DNA of 64,000 nucleotides from Sapria himalayana (GCA_029783825.1 JAREIK010016214.1:25337-89336); one strand, 5' to 3'; numbered from the stretch's first letter, positions 1-12,759 are shown. Program-made: numbers and translations. Notes: generated by a model from the letters alone, not told the origin.

Positions 1-961
1 TATAAATATCATTGATAGGAAATAGAAGTTCAGCTTCAGCTCCATCAGCCTCTACATTCATATGGGTATTTTTTGAAGCCATGATTCTATTATGATAAAA
101 ATAGAGGTTAACAAGATGCAATTATATTAAAACTAAACTTGTACATGCATGCCGGATATTCTTTTGGTAATAAGTTCATCATTATACACAAGAATGACTA
201 ACCTCCAGGTTAGTCCTTTAGTTATGTTAATTGGTATATTAAAATTATTATATATGTTTGGTCAAAATTTGTAAAATGTTCAACAAATAATTTATAACTG
301 AATTGTGGTATATGTTTCACTCTAATACTTAAAATTTAGAAAGTTTTACATTAAGGATTTTCAAAATGGTATGTCGTGCATCAAATTATGAAAAGACTTG
401 AAATATCTTTGGGAATATAATTCACATGTAACTAAGTTTGTGTCTTTAAACTCCTTACAATGTTCTTTAATGTAACTTAATTTCTTCAAAATTAAAATTA
501 TTGCGATATAATCAAGAAAATTATTTATTTTTTCAAATTTATAGAATGAAAAAAAATATATTGGACCATCAACATTTGAATAATTTGGTGTGCATTAAAT
601 ATAATAGAACTTTAATGAAAAGATACCTCTAGGGAAAAATAATTTAGTCAAATGGTTTGAATTGTGTTTATTTAATTTTATTTGAATTAAAAAATTCATG
701 TTTTTATTTTCTCTGGGTTTATTGTTGTTTTTTATTTTTTGTAAGAATTTATTGGAGAAATAAAGAAGTGGGAATGGAAAGATCTATCTCTCCTTGTTTT
801 CTAGATAAATAAAACAAAAGATAAGCAAAGAGATAAAGGAGGGGGGGGGCTAGAACAATATGTGGCAACAAGAGAAAAAAGGAAAAACATAAAAAGAAAA
901 AAATGATGAAAGACATGTAACACAAAAGATGTCTGAAATAAAAAATCAAGGAGTGCTACTC

Positions 962-983
962 CTCTCTCTCTCTCTCTCTCTCT
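962..983 (+). repeat. (CT)11 microsatellite
   Basis: Eleven consecutive CT dinucleotides, read directly. No coding context. Confidence 0.95.
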
Positions 984-2067
984 GTCAATTGTTAGCCTCT
1001 AAATAGAAGTTGAATTGCTTCTAGATTGATGCTAAAAAACATAATTATGTTTTTTGATTAAGCACATAAAATAGTAGAGGTGCATGAGATAGTTTCTCAT
1101 GGGATGTACTCCCTAAAATGTGTAGATGAGCTTGATTAGATCATAGAGAGAGCTTAGTTCATTGCTCTTGGTTTTCTATTCGTGTTGTTTTATTTGTATT
1201 TGATATTTGCTCAATCTTTCCTGCTCATTTAATTATCGTTGCTTATTTTTCTTTTTTGTTTGGGTATGCTCCATGTGGAGGATGGTCATTTCTTGGAAAG
1301 AGATTACTTCTTGTGTTTGCTCAACACAAAGCAAAATTTGTGCTAGAAATTACATAGGAAATTCATGTATCTTCGTTCTAATTTATTATTAGACGTCAAA
1401 ATCTCACTCTGTTTATGTGATTTCCATTTTTGATTTTTTTTGGGTATATATCTTAATTCAAAAATATATATTTACAACAATATATTTATGGGTAGTATGT
1501 TTGTGTGTATTAGTAAAATAAATTTGCAACTCTGTGGGACATGCATTGTGTGTTGTCACAAAAAAAAAAATACCAAGATGTGAGGCTTGATATCTACACA
1601 ATTTTTCATGATTTAAGTATATAGGTTGTGTGTATGTTTATATGTTTATGAATTATTATTTTGTTTTGATTGTGTAATCAATAAATTTTAGGATAACAAA
1701 AAAATAATACTAATTTCGGAATCATTAAAATCAACCCATCTCATATTGGGATTGAATTTAGTTTTGATAAGGTGTTATGGGTATTTGTGTTTCAATTTTC
1801 TTAACATGTTTATCATGCATTTGGTCAACATAAAATATTAGGTTGAAGTAATAATGATAGTGCACATGAATATCTCCTTTGATTAAAACAAAAATTATAG
1901 AAGGAAAAACAAAGCACGAGCACTTTATCATCTTTTGTGAGGAAGATTCTTCAGTTCAATAATCAAGGTATTTTTTTTTTTGTTTCAACACATAGAGAGT
2001 TTCTTCAAGGTGTGGATGAGATTTTTTTGTCATCTACTTATGTTTTTGTTTAATAAATTTACATCCA

Positions 2068-2109
2068 ATGTGCGCATGCGCATGCACACGTGTGTGTTTG
2101 TGTGTGTGT
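2068..2109. repeat. Alternating purine-pyrimidine tract, Z-DNA candidate
   Basis: From 2068 to 2097 every step alternates purine and pyrimidine. The core is GTGCGCATGCGCATGC, followed by a CACACGTGTGTGT stretch and a further short TG run to about 2109. Long GC/GT alternation of this kind can adopt the Z form under negative supercoiling. Any function is inference. Confidence 0.7.
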
Positions 2110-3474
2110 TATAGGAAAATTAATTTGTAACCTAGTATAGTATGCACCGCATTTTATAGTTGTAAAATTATTCAAGTTATTAGCTAATCATTATGCAATT
2201 TATATAGTTTAATAAGATGCAACATGGCATGTTGTTGACCAAATTTCTAGTCAAAGGTTTTGGATACAACTCAAACATTGCAGAGACATGACTTAGAGAT
2301 GGTAGAGATATTATTGGACATGACTAACATATCTTATGTTGTTAACATATTGCCCAATGAGAGATCCTAATTTGGTGAGGATCTCTCATCTAATATAGTC
2401 TTGTAGAGTGAATTATCTTGGTACTTAATTACTAATTATTCTTCCATCATATCATATGATAATAATAAGAATTTAGATATCTTGAGTTGGTGAAAATCAT
2501 ACAAATCTACTTATCCCCACTATCTAAGATAACATATAATCTACTGACCCATTTCGGTGTCTAAAATAAAATCTAAGTCTACATTTACTACGAATATCAA
2601 TATTATGTTATATAGAAGATCCAAGCTACAATAAAATGTCATAAAGGTATTTGCATGCTTGAAATACTCTGAAGATTCAAGGTTGGGCATTCAGTATAAA
2701 TTAAAAGAGTTGTTAGTAGATGATAACTTATGAGTCATCAAGGATATTAAGGCCACTACTAGAACTACCTTTAGAATCACATATGACAATGATTATCTAC
2801 ATCCACACTACCATACTACATATATAAACTATTGACTCGTGTGATAATATATATTTTATTTATTTATTAAACTTCAACTTATTTTAAATATCATCTTTTG
2901 AATTATATATTTGTTTATATAATATTTTGAGTTGAGCAGAATGTAAAATATTTATTTTAATTTTAATTTATTTAAATTTCTCATACACTATACTCTTTAA
3001 TTATATTATTTTGAAATGTAAATAAAATATTTTTAATGAATAAAAGAGTGAAATTTCAAAAAATTTTATTTGGGCATTCAGATTACCTATAACTAGTACA
3101 ACCTTGCAAGATATGAAATCAACCATGCGTGACCCTACATTGAAGTGCCCAGTTGTGGGCCAATTGGGTTGTTCTGTTTGGAGTGATTGGGATTTTTTTC
3201 AAGTTGTCATGGCATGGTGGCCTATTTAGGTCACACAATTTTAGGTCATCCCATGAATACATGACCCATTATGCATCTCTATATGTAATTATATGATTCG
3301 TATAAGTAATAAAATATATACAAGTCAAGTCTTAGTAATAATCTCAAAGGGGTATAGATAGTTAGATCAAACAATAGTATACTAATTCAACTAGGCAAAT
3401 ATAATATATCTACTTGGTCTTCAAAATGATACTCATATTCTAGAGTTGGCTCATTTTCTTGTGTATAATGATAT

Positions 3475-3600
3475 TCTCTAGTATTTGATCAATATCATAT
3501 TTGATTAATGGATGAATGATAGATCGGTATGAAAATGCTTGTATAGCCTCATAGCTAACAAGGTAATCATCATTCTTAGACTATCAATATAAAGGAATGA
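3475..3600 (+). repeat. Dispersed repeat family C, copy 1
   Basis: This segment (TATTTGATCAATATCAT, then GATGAATGATAGAT and TATGAAAATG) is clearly related to 12785-12905, which reads TATTTGGTCAATATCATG, GATGAATGATAGAT and TATGAAAATG in the same order and spacing. The parent element is unknown. Copy 1 lies just left of the hAT element at 3806. Confidence 0.6.
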
Positions 3601-4369
3601 TCCTTTAAATTTTTTTTTTGGGTAATTTAACATGAAAATAATGTCATTCTATGCAAGGGTCATTCTCACATTTATATCTCTTAGGCAATATATCAACTAC
3701 TATTATTGATTACTTCAAATATGTACTTCTATTCTCTAATATATAATTATCTTAATGATATGAAATAAAATAGTACCAAATATTTGTACTCTTGGCTTTG
3801 TAAGTATAAAGATGTCAAATAGGTCATGCTGGTGGTATGGGAGTGGTGGTGTGTCTGGCATGGCATGACTCAATAATTATCGGACTGACATAGTCCATCT
3901 GGCCTGAGTCTGGCCAAATTTGGGTCTGGTCATGCTGGGACTTGTTGAGTTAGGTCAGTTCAGCCCTGAATATGCCTTCCTAGCTAGGACTCCCAATTTT
4001 GAGACCGACTCACACTCGACTCGCCCCCATGCCACTAGTTGTGCGATTATGGTTGTGGAATTATGGATTAAATGATTATTGATTTTTTTTTCAACGTTTC
4101 AAGTTTTAAGTTAACCCTTTTTGCCTTTATGAGTTGTGACTATGATATTACATTATTTATTTATTTCATATAAATGATAATTCACAAAAAAATAAATTCA
4201 TTAACACAAATAACAAAGTTTAATAAAAAAATATCAAAAAAAATACATCTATAATTCATCATCAATCCATAAAAATAAAATAAAATAACACAATATCATA
4301 ATAATAACAAAAAATAAATTTCATCAATCATAATTACGCAAGCTTAATCATCAATCCCAAAGTCAATCG

Positions 4370-6300
4370 ATATAAGCATGTAACTGATCATCATCGTGTA
4401 AGTATCTCATAGTATCACTAGAGATCGACTCAACATTCTTAAAGTTCCATGAGTCATCATTTTCCAACAACTCCTCAGCTCTTATTCTAGCACGATCTTA
4501 GTTGGTCGTCCTTTAATCCTCCCAATCCTTCATGCATGCTAGTGCTTCAACAATATCGAGATATAATCTTGATCTCCTATTCGAAATCATATTGACTGAA
4601 ACATAATAGTAGACTACGATGTTATGCTCAACACTAAAAGGAGACAGTAAATCTTATGTTATCTAAGATAGCACGGGATTGGTGGACCCACATGATTTTC
4701 ATCAATATAAAATATCAAAGTTCTTGCTATCGTGATGTGATAGGATTGAGTAGTAATTGGTATGTAAGTACTGAGACAGCTCTCTCCTATTCAATGGTTC
4801 ACCTCATCATTTTTCATTCGCTAACTGAATGGAAAAGTCATCATCTATGAATATGGTGTCTATGTCTGTACTTAGAGCATGATTATAATACTACCATAGT
4901 TAGTATCAAAGTACATAAATAACTTAGTCAACTTATAATGAATGAACCCTCCAAGCCATGGTTTCTGGTTTATGCACGGAAATATATATGACAAAATATT
5001 CTCTACTCCTTCCACCTTAACCCTAGGGTCCATTCATGCGGCCAAATAATAAAGAGTTGGAATGATTGACCATACTTTAAGTAATTAGTTATCATCTCAA
5101 TAGTCATGTCACTATATGTCAGGTTATTTCTAATCTTTCTAATCACGTCACTAATGCTGCATATGTAGCTGGGTGCAATGCAAGTGATGGAAGTATAAAC
5201 TAACTAATACATGTTCACCATATAATAAAAATCTTTAAGAATTTTATAAATAAAATTCAGCATCTTAGTCTCTATTATCAATAATAAGTCATCACTCATA
5301 CTATTGATATAGTCATATATCTTATGTTCATATCTAACATATGACTCCAACATCAGGGTATGTGTATTCCAACAGCGTCTAACACCAGTTTACAATTTCT
5401 TTTTTTTCTTTAGACCATAAACAATATAGACTACCAACTCTTTTTGTCTGGTTGGCTTTCGAAGATATTTTAGTGAGTTATGTATTTTTTCTAAAGTGAG
5501 AGAAACAACCATCATCCACACTCATACTATCAGGTTAATGATGTGACACATGCATCCAACATGAAAAATCTCTTTTACTGGCCCATCTTTAATGGTCCTA
5601 ACAAACATGTTAATGGATACTCCATTATTTAAATGCATTATCAAATGTGATACTATATATTTTATTTTGATACCTATATTCTTTAAAGATTCTTATCATG
5701 TACTCAAATATGGCTGGCCATTATTAGGATGCAGGATGCCTGAAAATCCTAATACTATTATTTAGTGTCCATTTAGAATATACATTGTGAGTAGTAAGGC
5801 ATGCAAAGATCAATCACACGACTAGTCTAGATATCAAAATCATGGACACCAATACCATTATATTCCTTAACTTCATTAGTTATTATTTATTTTTTTCTAA
5901 CTATCAATATTCAGTATGTCATTCCTATATGTGGACTTAGGAATACATATGATATGCAGTGTGAAAATAGGTATGCCGATATGACCATATTTTGGATCCT
6001 TTGAAATATAATTAGAAGATCAATCATGGTTGTCAGTTTGAACATGGCTTCCTTCCCAAACTTGTTGTGTATATGGAGGGGGTTAAATAAAAGTTGAACT
6101 GATCTTGCCTCAAAGACCCCACCGCTCAATTAGGTTTTCTCAGATAAAATGGACTCTTTTTTTTGGTGAAATGATCCGGCAATTCCTTTTTAGTTTGCCC
6201 AATCCCATACACACTCCTATAATTATAGATTTTCTTATAACACTTGTATTGTACCGATCTTCATTGATACTCCAAGCATTTTTATTTTATACTATGTTAA
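4370..6300 (-). pseudogene. hAT transposase remnant 1
   Basis: Reading the minus strand in changing frames gives a recognisable hAT transposase in order. First comes a possible BED-finger tail near 6170-6230 (weak). Next is a Trp/Thr-Ser region near 5800-5850, then a stretch ending near 5650 that aligns with the hAT SITFDNA block. The strong motif HVGCMCHIINLIV follows at about 5530-5565 (the conserved C-x2-H of the hAT RNase H fold), then KIHNSLKYLRKP. After that come FDILYWWK at about 4694-4717 and RRSRLYLDIVEALACMKDWED at about 4510-4580, the C-terminal dimerisation region. Many stops and frameshifts interrupt it, including one straight after the NLIV motif, so it is dead. It is about 90% identical by eye to 52245-53678. 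The family call is secure; exon limits are not. Confidence 0.8.
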
Positions 6301-6599
6301 AGTGAGTCCAAAGTATAGATATACTTCTAGTTTTTTATTTTTAAATGTTTGAGTTGGGTCAAGGCCATGGAAGAAACATAGTTTCAGATGCCTCAGACCT
6401 TTCCATAGGATTTTCATTATTAATATTATTGAAATCACATTAATATTAATCTCATTATTAATAAATTCATTTTTGTACCATTTTTTAGTTTATTAATTAT
6501 ATTTTAATTTCTAAAATTAATTTTTTTTGATATTAATAAAAATAAAAAACTAAATAAAATTTTTTAAAATAATTACACATTTATGGATAAGATAGAAAA

Positions 6600-6880
6600 A
6601 TTCAAAGCTTGCACCTACCTGCAAAATCACGAACCACATCACATCACCACCTAGTTTTGTTGGCAAAGATGGACCAGTGCACCCACATCGCACTATCAGT
6701 CCACAATCCACACCGCAACAAAGATGAAGCCACCAAGAGCGAAGCCAAATACCAAGACAAAACTAAGAGGAGAGAGATTGAGAGATAAACGAGTCACAAG
6801 CACGAGATCATGAGACAAGAGAGAGATAGAATAGAGATATAGAGGTGAGTGAGAGTGTGGAGAGTTAATGCAAATAGAAA
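6600..6880 (-). other. Probable non-coding 5' exon of the hAT gene
   Basis: This is a GC-richer island inside the hAT element, upstream of the transposase on the minus strand. Read on the minus strand it starts CT-rich (CTCTCTC tracts, as in plant leaders) and ends TTTTGCAG|GTAGGTGCAAG at about 6610-6625, a near-perfect splice donor. An AT-rich stretch suited to an intron follows before the coding remnant. No ATG-initiated frame of useful length is present. Exon status is inferred from composition and the donor site only. Confidence 0.4.
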
Positions 6881-7214
6881 CATCATATAAATAATGAAAT
6901 TTTAAAAATATATTTTTTTTTATTTTTTTTGAATTTTTTAATAATTAAATCAAGCAAAAACCTGACATCCGTGATCCGTCAGACCATGCTTGAAACTTGG
7001 TTTTAATTCCATGGTATGGTAGCCTACCATACTAATAGACCATGCCTAGGGCTAGGTAGAATGGTAGTGCTTGGCTCAGCTTGAGGCCCAACACCCAATG
7101 GCCGAGAACGATATGAACCATACCACAATCTAGCATAGCCCAATCTAAGTACCAGTTCTGGATAGTGTGGTGCCGTGCCTAGGCAGCTCAGGTTACTTGC
7201 CACCTCTATATGTC

Positions 7215-7960
7215 ATAATAATTATGAGTCTGGTGTTGATAATAATTACACATACAAGAAATAAACCTTGTCATGACTGTCATGACCATATTAGTCTACC
7301 CCACTTATGTGTGTAAGTGACACACATATTACTATATGTCAAAGCTATCACATGACTGCACACAAAGATGAAACTTATAGGTTAGACATTCTATCTAACC
7401 CAAACATTACATGAAAGTTTGGTTCTTTTAGAATGTAAATTATAGATTAGTCTTAAATAAGATGTGCTTTTGAATTTTTAAGTGTGATACTCATAGTAAT
7501 TAAAATTATCTACACATTGACCTTTGAACATTGAATTATCTCATGTGTTAATATAGTAGGGATGTCATTTCCTTTCTTATCGTATTATATGAGTGTCATG
7601 TGGCTACTTGTTCCCATTTGTCATGATCGACATGTATAAACTTATGTATAGTTGATAACACCTAAATTTTGGTCTAATTTACATTAATCATCAATATCTA
7701 AACACAATCATAAACAAAATTATAAACTCATAAATTCATAATTCATCTTAATAAAAAATATATTCACCAATCCTAGATCTCAATTTAGCTGAATATTAAG
7801 GAGGAAATCATGCAATATATATTGAGAGATATCTCATGGATTTGAGGGTTCCAAATGAAGAGCCTAATGAAAATCATAGTAAAAAAAATTCTAATTCTAA
7901 TCAAAAATTGTTGTAATTGAATGTTGAAATTGTATTGCATATGATTCTTGACATACATGA
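7215..7960 (-). mobile_element. Family A LTR, U5-side fragment
   Basis: The stretch around 7660-7750 (TTTGGTCTAATTTACATTAATCATCAATATCTA and following) matches the minus-strand family A LTR at about 38900-39000 and 49200-49290. It adjoins the hAT element on the left and is cut on the right by the non-autonomous element at 7965. A TCATGAC-rich array resumes after that insertion at 8640. Confidence 0.5.
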
Positions 7961-7964
7961 TGGT

Positions 7965-8628
7965 ATTTATTATGAGCCATGTCGTGTCGACATGATTATA
8001 AAAAGGGCCATCCCAACATGACCCATTGTTGTGGCTTTTGGGAGGGTATTGTCACGTCATGCCATGCTGGGTTAGGCTTGGACAGGCAAATTATTTTTAT
8101 TCCAAGCCAGCCTAGGTTTAGTCTACTAGTCAGTTAGCCTTGTTCATTCAAAGCTAGCTTGGGTCATGACTAGGCTAGCTTGGTTTAGGCCAACTAGCCA
8201 TGGTCAGTTTAGAATAGTCAATTTGGCTAGATGGGCCAAACATGGTCCTCATAGGCTATTATGCTGAGTCATGCCAAGTGGGTTAGGCCTTGCAAAGCTC
8301 ACTCAGTTTATTCTAGGCTAGCCTAGGTTCAAGCCATTTTCTAAGCTATCATGGGTAAGGCCAAGCTAGCTTGTTCATTCTAAGATAGCTTGTGTTAGGA
8401 CTAGGCTAGCTAATTTGGCCAATGAGATTTAACCTAGCTTGCATGTGCCATTTTGGAGGGCCGTGCCATGCCATGCCTGAGTGCCTCTCATAGCAAAATG
8501 TTTGGCCTATTAGGGTCCCATGACACATCTTGGCATAGTTCTCATTTGTGTAATATTGTACTAGGCATGGCTGAACCATGTTAGGCTACATGCCATGCCC
8601 AGGTAGCCTAGCCTAATTGACATCTTTT
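7965..8628. mobile_element. Non-autonomous hAT-type element with internal CTAGC-rich repeats
   Basis: The right end, read on the minus strand, is AAAGATGTCAATTAGGCTAG. It closely matches the left terminus of the 3.4-kb hAT element (AAAGATGTCAAATAGGTCAT). The interior is GC-richer and built from a diverged direct duplication: 8040-8210 and 8270-8430 share GGGTTAGGC, CAGCCTAGG/TAGCCTAGG, CTTGTTCATTC and GACTAGGCTAGCT in the same order. It has no coding capacity. The left terminus is not clear and may be truncated. Confidence 0.55.
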
Positions 8629-8639
8629 TATGTTTTGAT

Positions 8640-9350
8640 TATCATGATTGAGAAAAGTGATCTCTATAATACAAAATCATAATATTAGAATTTTGTATGA
8701 TTTTGGTCCTAGCTTTCTGAACAAAATATCATGGCACATGTATTGTAATGACTGAGATAAATGATATCTATAATACAAAATCATGATACTGTAATTCACT
8801 ATAACTTTAGTCTTGAATTTCTGAGCAAAGTATCACAATATTAAGATTATCATGATCGAGATAGTTAGTCTTTATAACACAAAGTTGCATCTCTAGATTT
8901 GGTTGTGACTTTGGTATTTTCTCAAAGGAGTACAAAGTCATATCATTAGAAAAGTTACGATCAGAGTAAGTGCTCTCTAAAATGAAAAGTATTGGTGAAA
9001 AATACCGCAATTAAAAACACATGTTTTTTTGGATATGTATTTGATAATTATATCTATGGAAATCACCACGACTATTTATATAAGTTAGATAAAGGGCATA
9101 CATGACAAAAAAAATAATGTCATGGCTATTAAATGTTTTAAAAATAATTTGGTCACGACTCCAAGGAAAAGTTCCATCCATGATGAATGTCTTACAAAAT
9201 AAAATTATTGTGTTATCTTAGTGGTAGAGTCATGTTGTATAAAGAAAGTCACGACCACTCTTTGTAAAATTATGACAAAGAAAAGATGCTACAGCTACTT
9301 AATAAATTTTGTGGGAGTTATATCAAAATCATGATAAAAAAATTATCAAG
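8640..9350 (-). repeat. Degenerate TCATGAC-rich array (LTR U3-like)
   Basis: The word CTATAATACAAAATCATGA and variants recur near 8663, 8768 and 8870, a spacing of about 105 bp, with looser copies after that. The same vocabulary fills the U3 of the family A LTRs (14.7-17.6, 23.8-24.4, 39.3-40.0 and 50.9-51.6 kb). The word orientation here agrees with the minus-strand copies. Confidence 0.6.
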
Positions 9351-9359
9351 ACTCTTTCA

Positions 9360-11430
9360 CTTCTCTTATCTTCAAGTTTTTTCTCTATCGAGTATACCAA
9401 TTCTATAAAAAATCACCATGATTTACAAATATTTGTCAAATTCTTTCCAAATAAGAATTTACTAAAATATTTCTAATAAATACCAGAATAAGTTGATACA
9501 CAATAAAATAAACTCACCAAATAAGGAAAAAATAGTAAATTTTGAGTGTCAAACAAATTATCACACTAAAAGTATTGTTCATGAATCAAATTTCATAAAA
9601 AATATCATAACATCAACATACAAGAAGTATATATTACAAATTATCAAGGATAACAAATATACACATCTCAACATGGTAAAGATGACGGATTGTATCATCG
9701 ACTGTTAGAAATAAAATCTCAGTTAGTAACTTGAGTGCATAGCTCAAATGAGTGTATAGATATGAAAGGTTTCTCTGAATCTTATTTCTTTACTATATTC
9801 CATCATTTTTACAATCATGTCGCATAATATTTCTCATCATTTTCTAATGGAATTCATAGAATCTTCAAACGTATCAAAAGTAAAATATATTTGTTCCTGG
9901 TTCTCACTAAATTTCTCTCATCGTTGTTCAACCACTTCTACCTATAATACACATTTTATTTCATTATTGAATCTCAGTCCATGATTATTGAATCTCACTT
10001 CTACCTATAATACAAAAAGTAAAATATATTTGCATAAAGTAAAATATATCTATACCACTTCTCACTATAAAATTTTTCAAATAAATTGGTATTCCCATAA
10101 CTCTAGTCTCCATTCATTTCATTGCTTCCTCCAAGATTTCCATTATGCAATATACATTTTTTTGGTGAGTCACAAATAGTGCTCCTTCTTTTGGAGGTGC
10201 ATTTGCTATATGCATTTCTTTTCTTTGCCTTCACTTTATTTTCCTTTTCTATATTTCTCATGTTTTCTTCCCACTTGTTATTTTTTTTCTTCAATTCCTA
10301 ACTTAGGTAGTTATACAAAAATGCTCATTCATGTAATCGATATTAAATTTTATCTTTTTTAGCATGTGCATGACTTCTCCAAATTTTCTATTTTTTTTGT
10401 GTGTAATATTCGACAAGGTATACTCCCTCTTAATCATATTTTTCTCTACTTTAATCTCTCTAAAATTTTATCTTTATATTTTTCTTCAATCACTTCTATG
10501 CTAGCTTCAAGGAAGGGCAGCGCATCTTGCCTAGTTTTAGTTAACTTTTCATCTTCGAGAATTTTTTTTCTTCATGCTTTCTTCAAGCTCTCTTTTAACA
10601 CTTGCAATGTTAGTCGAGACATCCATGGATATTTTATCTCTATCTTTATATATTAGAATTCTCTTGCCTTGACATATTATCATTACCAAAGAATGGTGAA
10701 TTAGATGTCTAGAGAATTCACCCTCCAAAATATTGAGGATAGACTTCTCCAAGATCTTCCTCACCTGGATCTTGAATCCTTTCACTAGGATGAGAAGTAA
10801 TATCACCCCATCTTGCATGATAGTTGAGATAAAGAGAGTTGACAACAAAATAGAGCATATAAATATAACCAAATCTTGTTTCCTCTATGAGTTCTTTTGT
10901 CACCATATATTCATAAGTACTTTTCAATGAAACCCTCATTTCTCATTTTCCACTCTTAAATATTTAGTTTCATTTTTAGGGATTTGAAGGACATACCATC
11001 CATAACATCTTGCAATTCAAATATCTCATCGATAGATTCCTCATTGAAGAGGACCCAAACATCTCGTACATTGTACTTTTATCATTTAATGTCTTCCAAA
11101 TCGAATAAAATTGATTGACGATTATAGTGTTTCGTCTTTCCAAGAGAATGCAAAAATTTTCACACTTTTTATTCTCAATTGATTCCTAGAAGGTAAAATA
11201 AATTCGTTAAATGCACTCTCCTATAAGTTTTTGTTTCCCAAGATTGAGATCATTCATTTTTCCCATTTTTATAAGGAAAGTTGACTCTGATGTTGTGACT
11301 TTGGGAGAAGCCTTGTAAATATATTAACTCTATCACTTGACTCTTGCCTTTTAACTTGACTCAATCTCAAATCTTCCCACTCTTAGATTCAAAATCAAGG
11401 TTTCATCCTTCATGATAGCTCTAATATTTG
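9360..11430 (-). mobile_element. Family B retroelement segment, copy 1
   Basis: An AT-rich left part is followed by a region that matches 29570-31095, 34460-36150 and 45200-47290 in order, for example a CTCTATGAGTTCTTTTGTCACC-type stretch at about 10880 against CTCTATGAGTTCTCCATGCAAC near 35600. It carries the Transposase_32-like pseudogene described separately. TCATGAC-rich sequence flanks it on both sides (8640-9350 and 11500-11660). Confidence 0.5.
10690..11280 (-). pseudogene. Transposase_32-like (putative plant transposon protein) remnant, copy B1
   Basis: Read on the minus strand with frameshifts: ESAFNEFILP near 11205-11225, then IVNQFYSIWKTLNDK near 11075-11120, VRDVWVLFNEESIDEIFEL near 11013-11070, and about 150 bp later LLYFVVNSLYLN-type sequence and HLIHHSLVMI near 10700. 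This order fits the plant domain known as putative plant transposon protein (Transposase_32): an ERGF-like start, an I/V-V-x-E/Q-F-Y-A/S core, a YVRG-x-WVPF-like segment, then a helical LLY and LIT..C part. The role of the domain is not established; it is often found in or beside Athila/Tat-type retroelements. Stops and frameshifts make this copy non-functional. Confidence 0.55.
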
Positions 11431-12700
11431 ATCATTAGGGTTCCAACATTTTTATTAAGGCGACGGAGAAGAAAAGTCTAAACCATCATGAAAAATTAAA
11501 GTTAGAAGCTATAAAAAGAATTAGGTTTTAGTCATGGCCCTAACAATTTTATTATTATCCACATAGTCATGACTTTTCATTTAAAAAGAAAGTCAATGCA
11601 AAGTTTGAGTATCACAACTTCATTTTGCTTAAAAGAATGCTACGACTAGATTTCAATATTGCGACTTCATTTATATACTGTGTACAAGTATTGGTTGTAT
11701 GTGTTTACGTATTCACAACAATAAAAATATAAAGATGTTTATTACATCACACATGTGAATAATAAAATATTGTATTATCTCCCAAGTAGTATTATGTTTA
11801 ATATCTATAGTTAAACTTATTTTTTTAGTTCAAATTTCTTTATTGTCGATCTTTGATGTCCATGCTAATTTTTTTGGTATAGTTTTCCTTTTTTTAGTAT
11901 AATTTTTTTTAGTATAGTTTCCATTATTTATATGGGCATCCATATCTAAAATTTCATTGATCATTCTGTTTTATTCACGACTTTGTCTCTTGTAGGTCTA
12001 ATGATGATAGTCAGGACTTTTTCGGAGTTACAAAAATTTTCAAGCACTCCAACCTTAACCTTGTCATTGTTTTCATCCTCCTTTTAAATATCATTTTACT
12101 TAATGTCTTTCTCATTAATTATTATAGCTTTCTGAGGAGTAACTTTTAAATTCATGCTTGGACCTTGGAGTTTAGCTGTTATGAATCTTATTCGATCTCT
12201 TTCCATGTCACTACTCTTCTTTATCTTTATTAGTAATTCCAAAATATTGTCTTCAAATAATGGTTTATCTATTTAGTATTAATATTTTTGCTATAGCAGT
12301 CATTCTAGAATCCAATACAATAGACCTTTGAGACATTGAATGCAAGGATGGTGGTATGACTATAAATAATAGTCATACTTTGAATACCATCAGCAACTTT
12401 GAAATAAATTCAATTTTTTGATATCTATATTTTGTGGTCTAGAGGTTTTAATTCAATCCAAGAAGTTTCACTCATGTGAGTGGTGGGGGCTACAAAATAG
12501 AAAAAAAAGTGGAAAACAAAAACAAATTAAATACTAAGCAATTATTATATCCATACACTAGAAAAAGAATTATTCTTTCAAAAAAAGTATGGCATCTCAA
12601 TTTCACTAATCTAAATATAACTAAATAATTCCTAGCAACATCACCAAAATATATTATGATTATGTGAGGGTGCAAAATTATCATAATTGACATGATTCAA
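11431..12700. other. TCATGAC spacer and unassigned retroelement sequence
   Basis: 11500-11660 carries TCATGGC and TCATGAC words like those of family A U3s. From 11700 to 12700 I see only AT-rich sequence with weak resemblance to the gag-like stretch at 36.8-37.6 kb. No gene could be supported. Confidence 0.4.
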
Positions 12701-12759
12701 AAATCTCATCGGGTAAGGATCTTTTGTCTAATATCGTTCCATAACTATATGAAAATGTT

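Larger units (their letters stand above)
1..3290. other. AT-rich stretch with no recognisable gene
   Basis: No frame longer than about 66 codons is open here, and I recognised no transposon protein motif on either strand. The stretch holds homopolymer and dinucleotide tracts, listed separately, and a run of nine G at 841-849. Between about 3110 and 3260 there is a less AT-rich patch with words such as GTCATGGCATGG. It resembles the ends of the hAT elements further right, but I could not place it. Confidence 0.5.
3806..7208 (-). mobile_element. Degenerate hAT superfamily DNA transposon
   Basis: The left end reads AAAGATGTCAAATAGGTCAT. The right end, on the other strand, reads TAGAGGTGGCAAGTAACC. 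Both follow the plant hAT terminal pattern (AGGGGTGTCAAAC-like, then GGCC/GGCA-rich subterminal sequence). GC-richer subterminal blocks of about 230 bp lie inside each end (3815-4030 and 6960-7205) and contrast with the AT-rich interior. A hAT transposase pseudogene lies between them on the minus strand. No clean 8-bp target duplication is visible (about 5 of 8 positions match at the best register), as expected for an old insertion. The 3.4-kb length suits an autonomous plant hAT element. Confidence 0.75.

Noticed and set aside
4656..4850. Plus-strand frame of 64 codons
   Set aside because: It lies antisense to the hAT C-terminal region, which reads well on the minus strand; it is a shadow frame.
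11395..11425. GCTCTAATATTTGATC as an inverted initiator-Met primer-binding site of family B copy 1
   Set aside because: The corresponding place in the other family B copies does not keep the pattern and no LTR end adjoins it.
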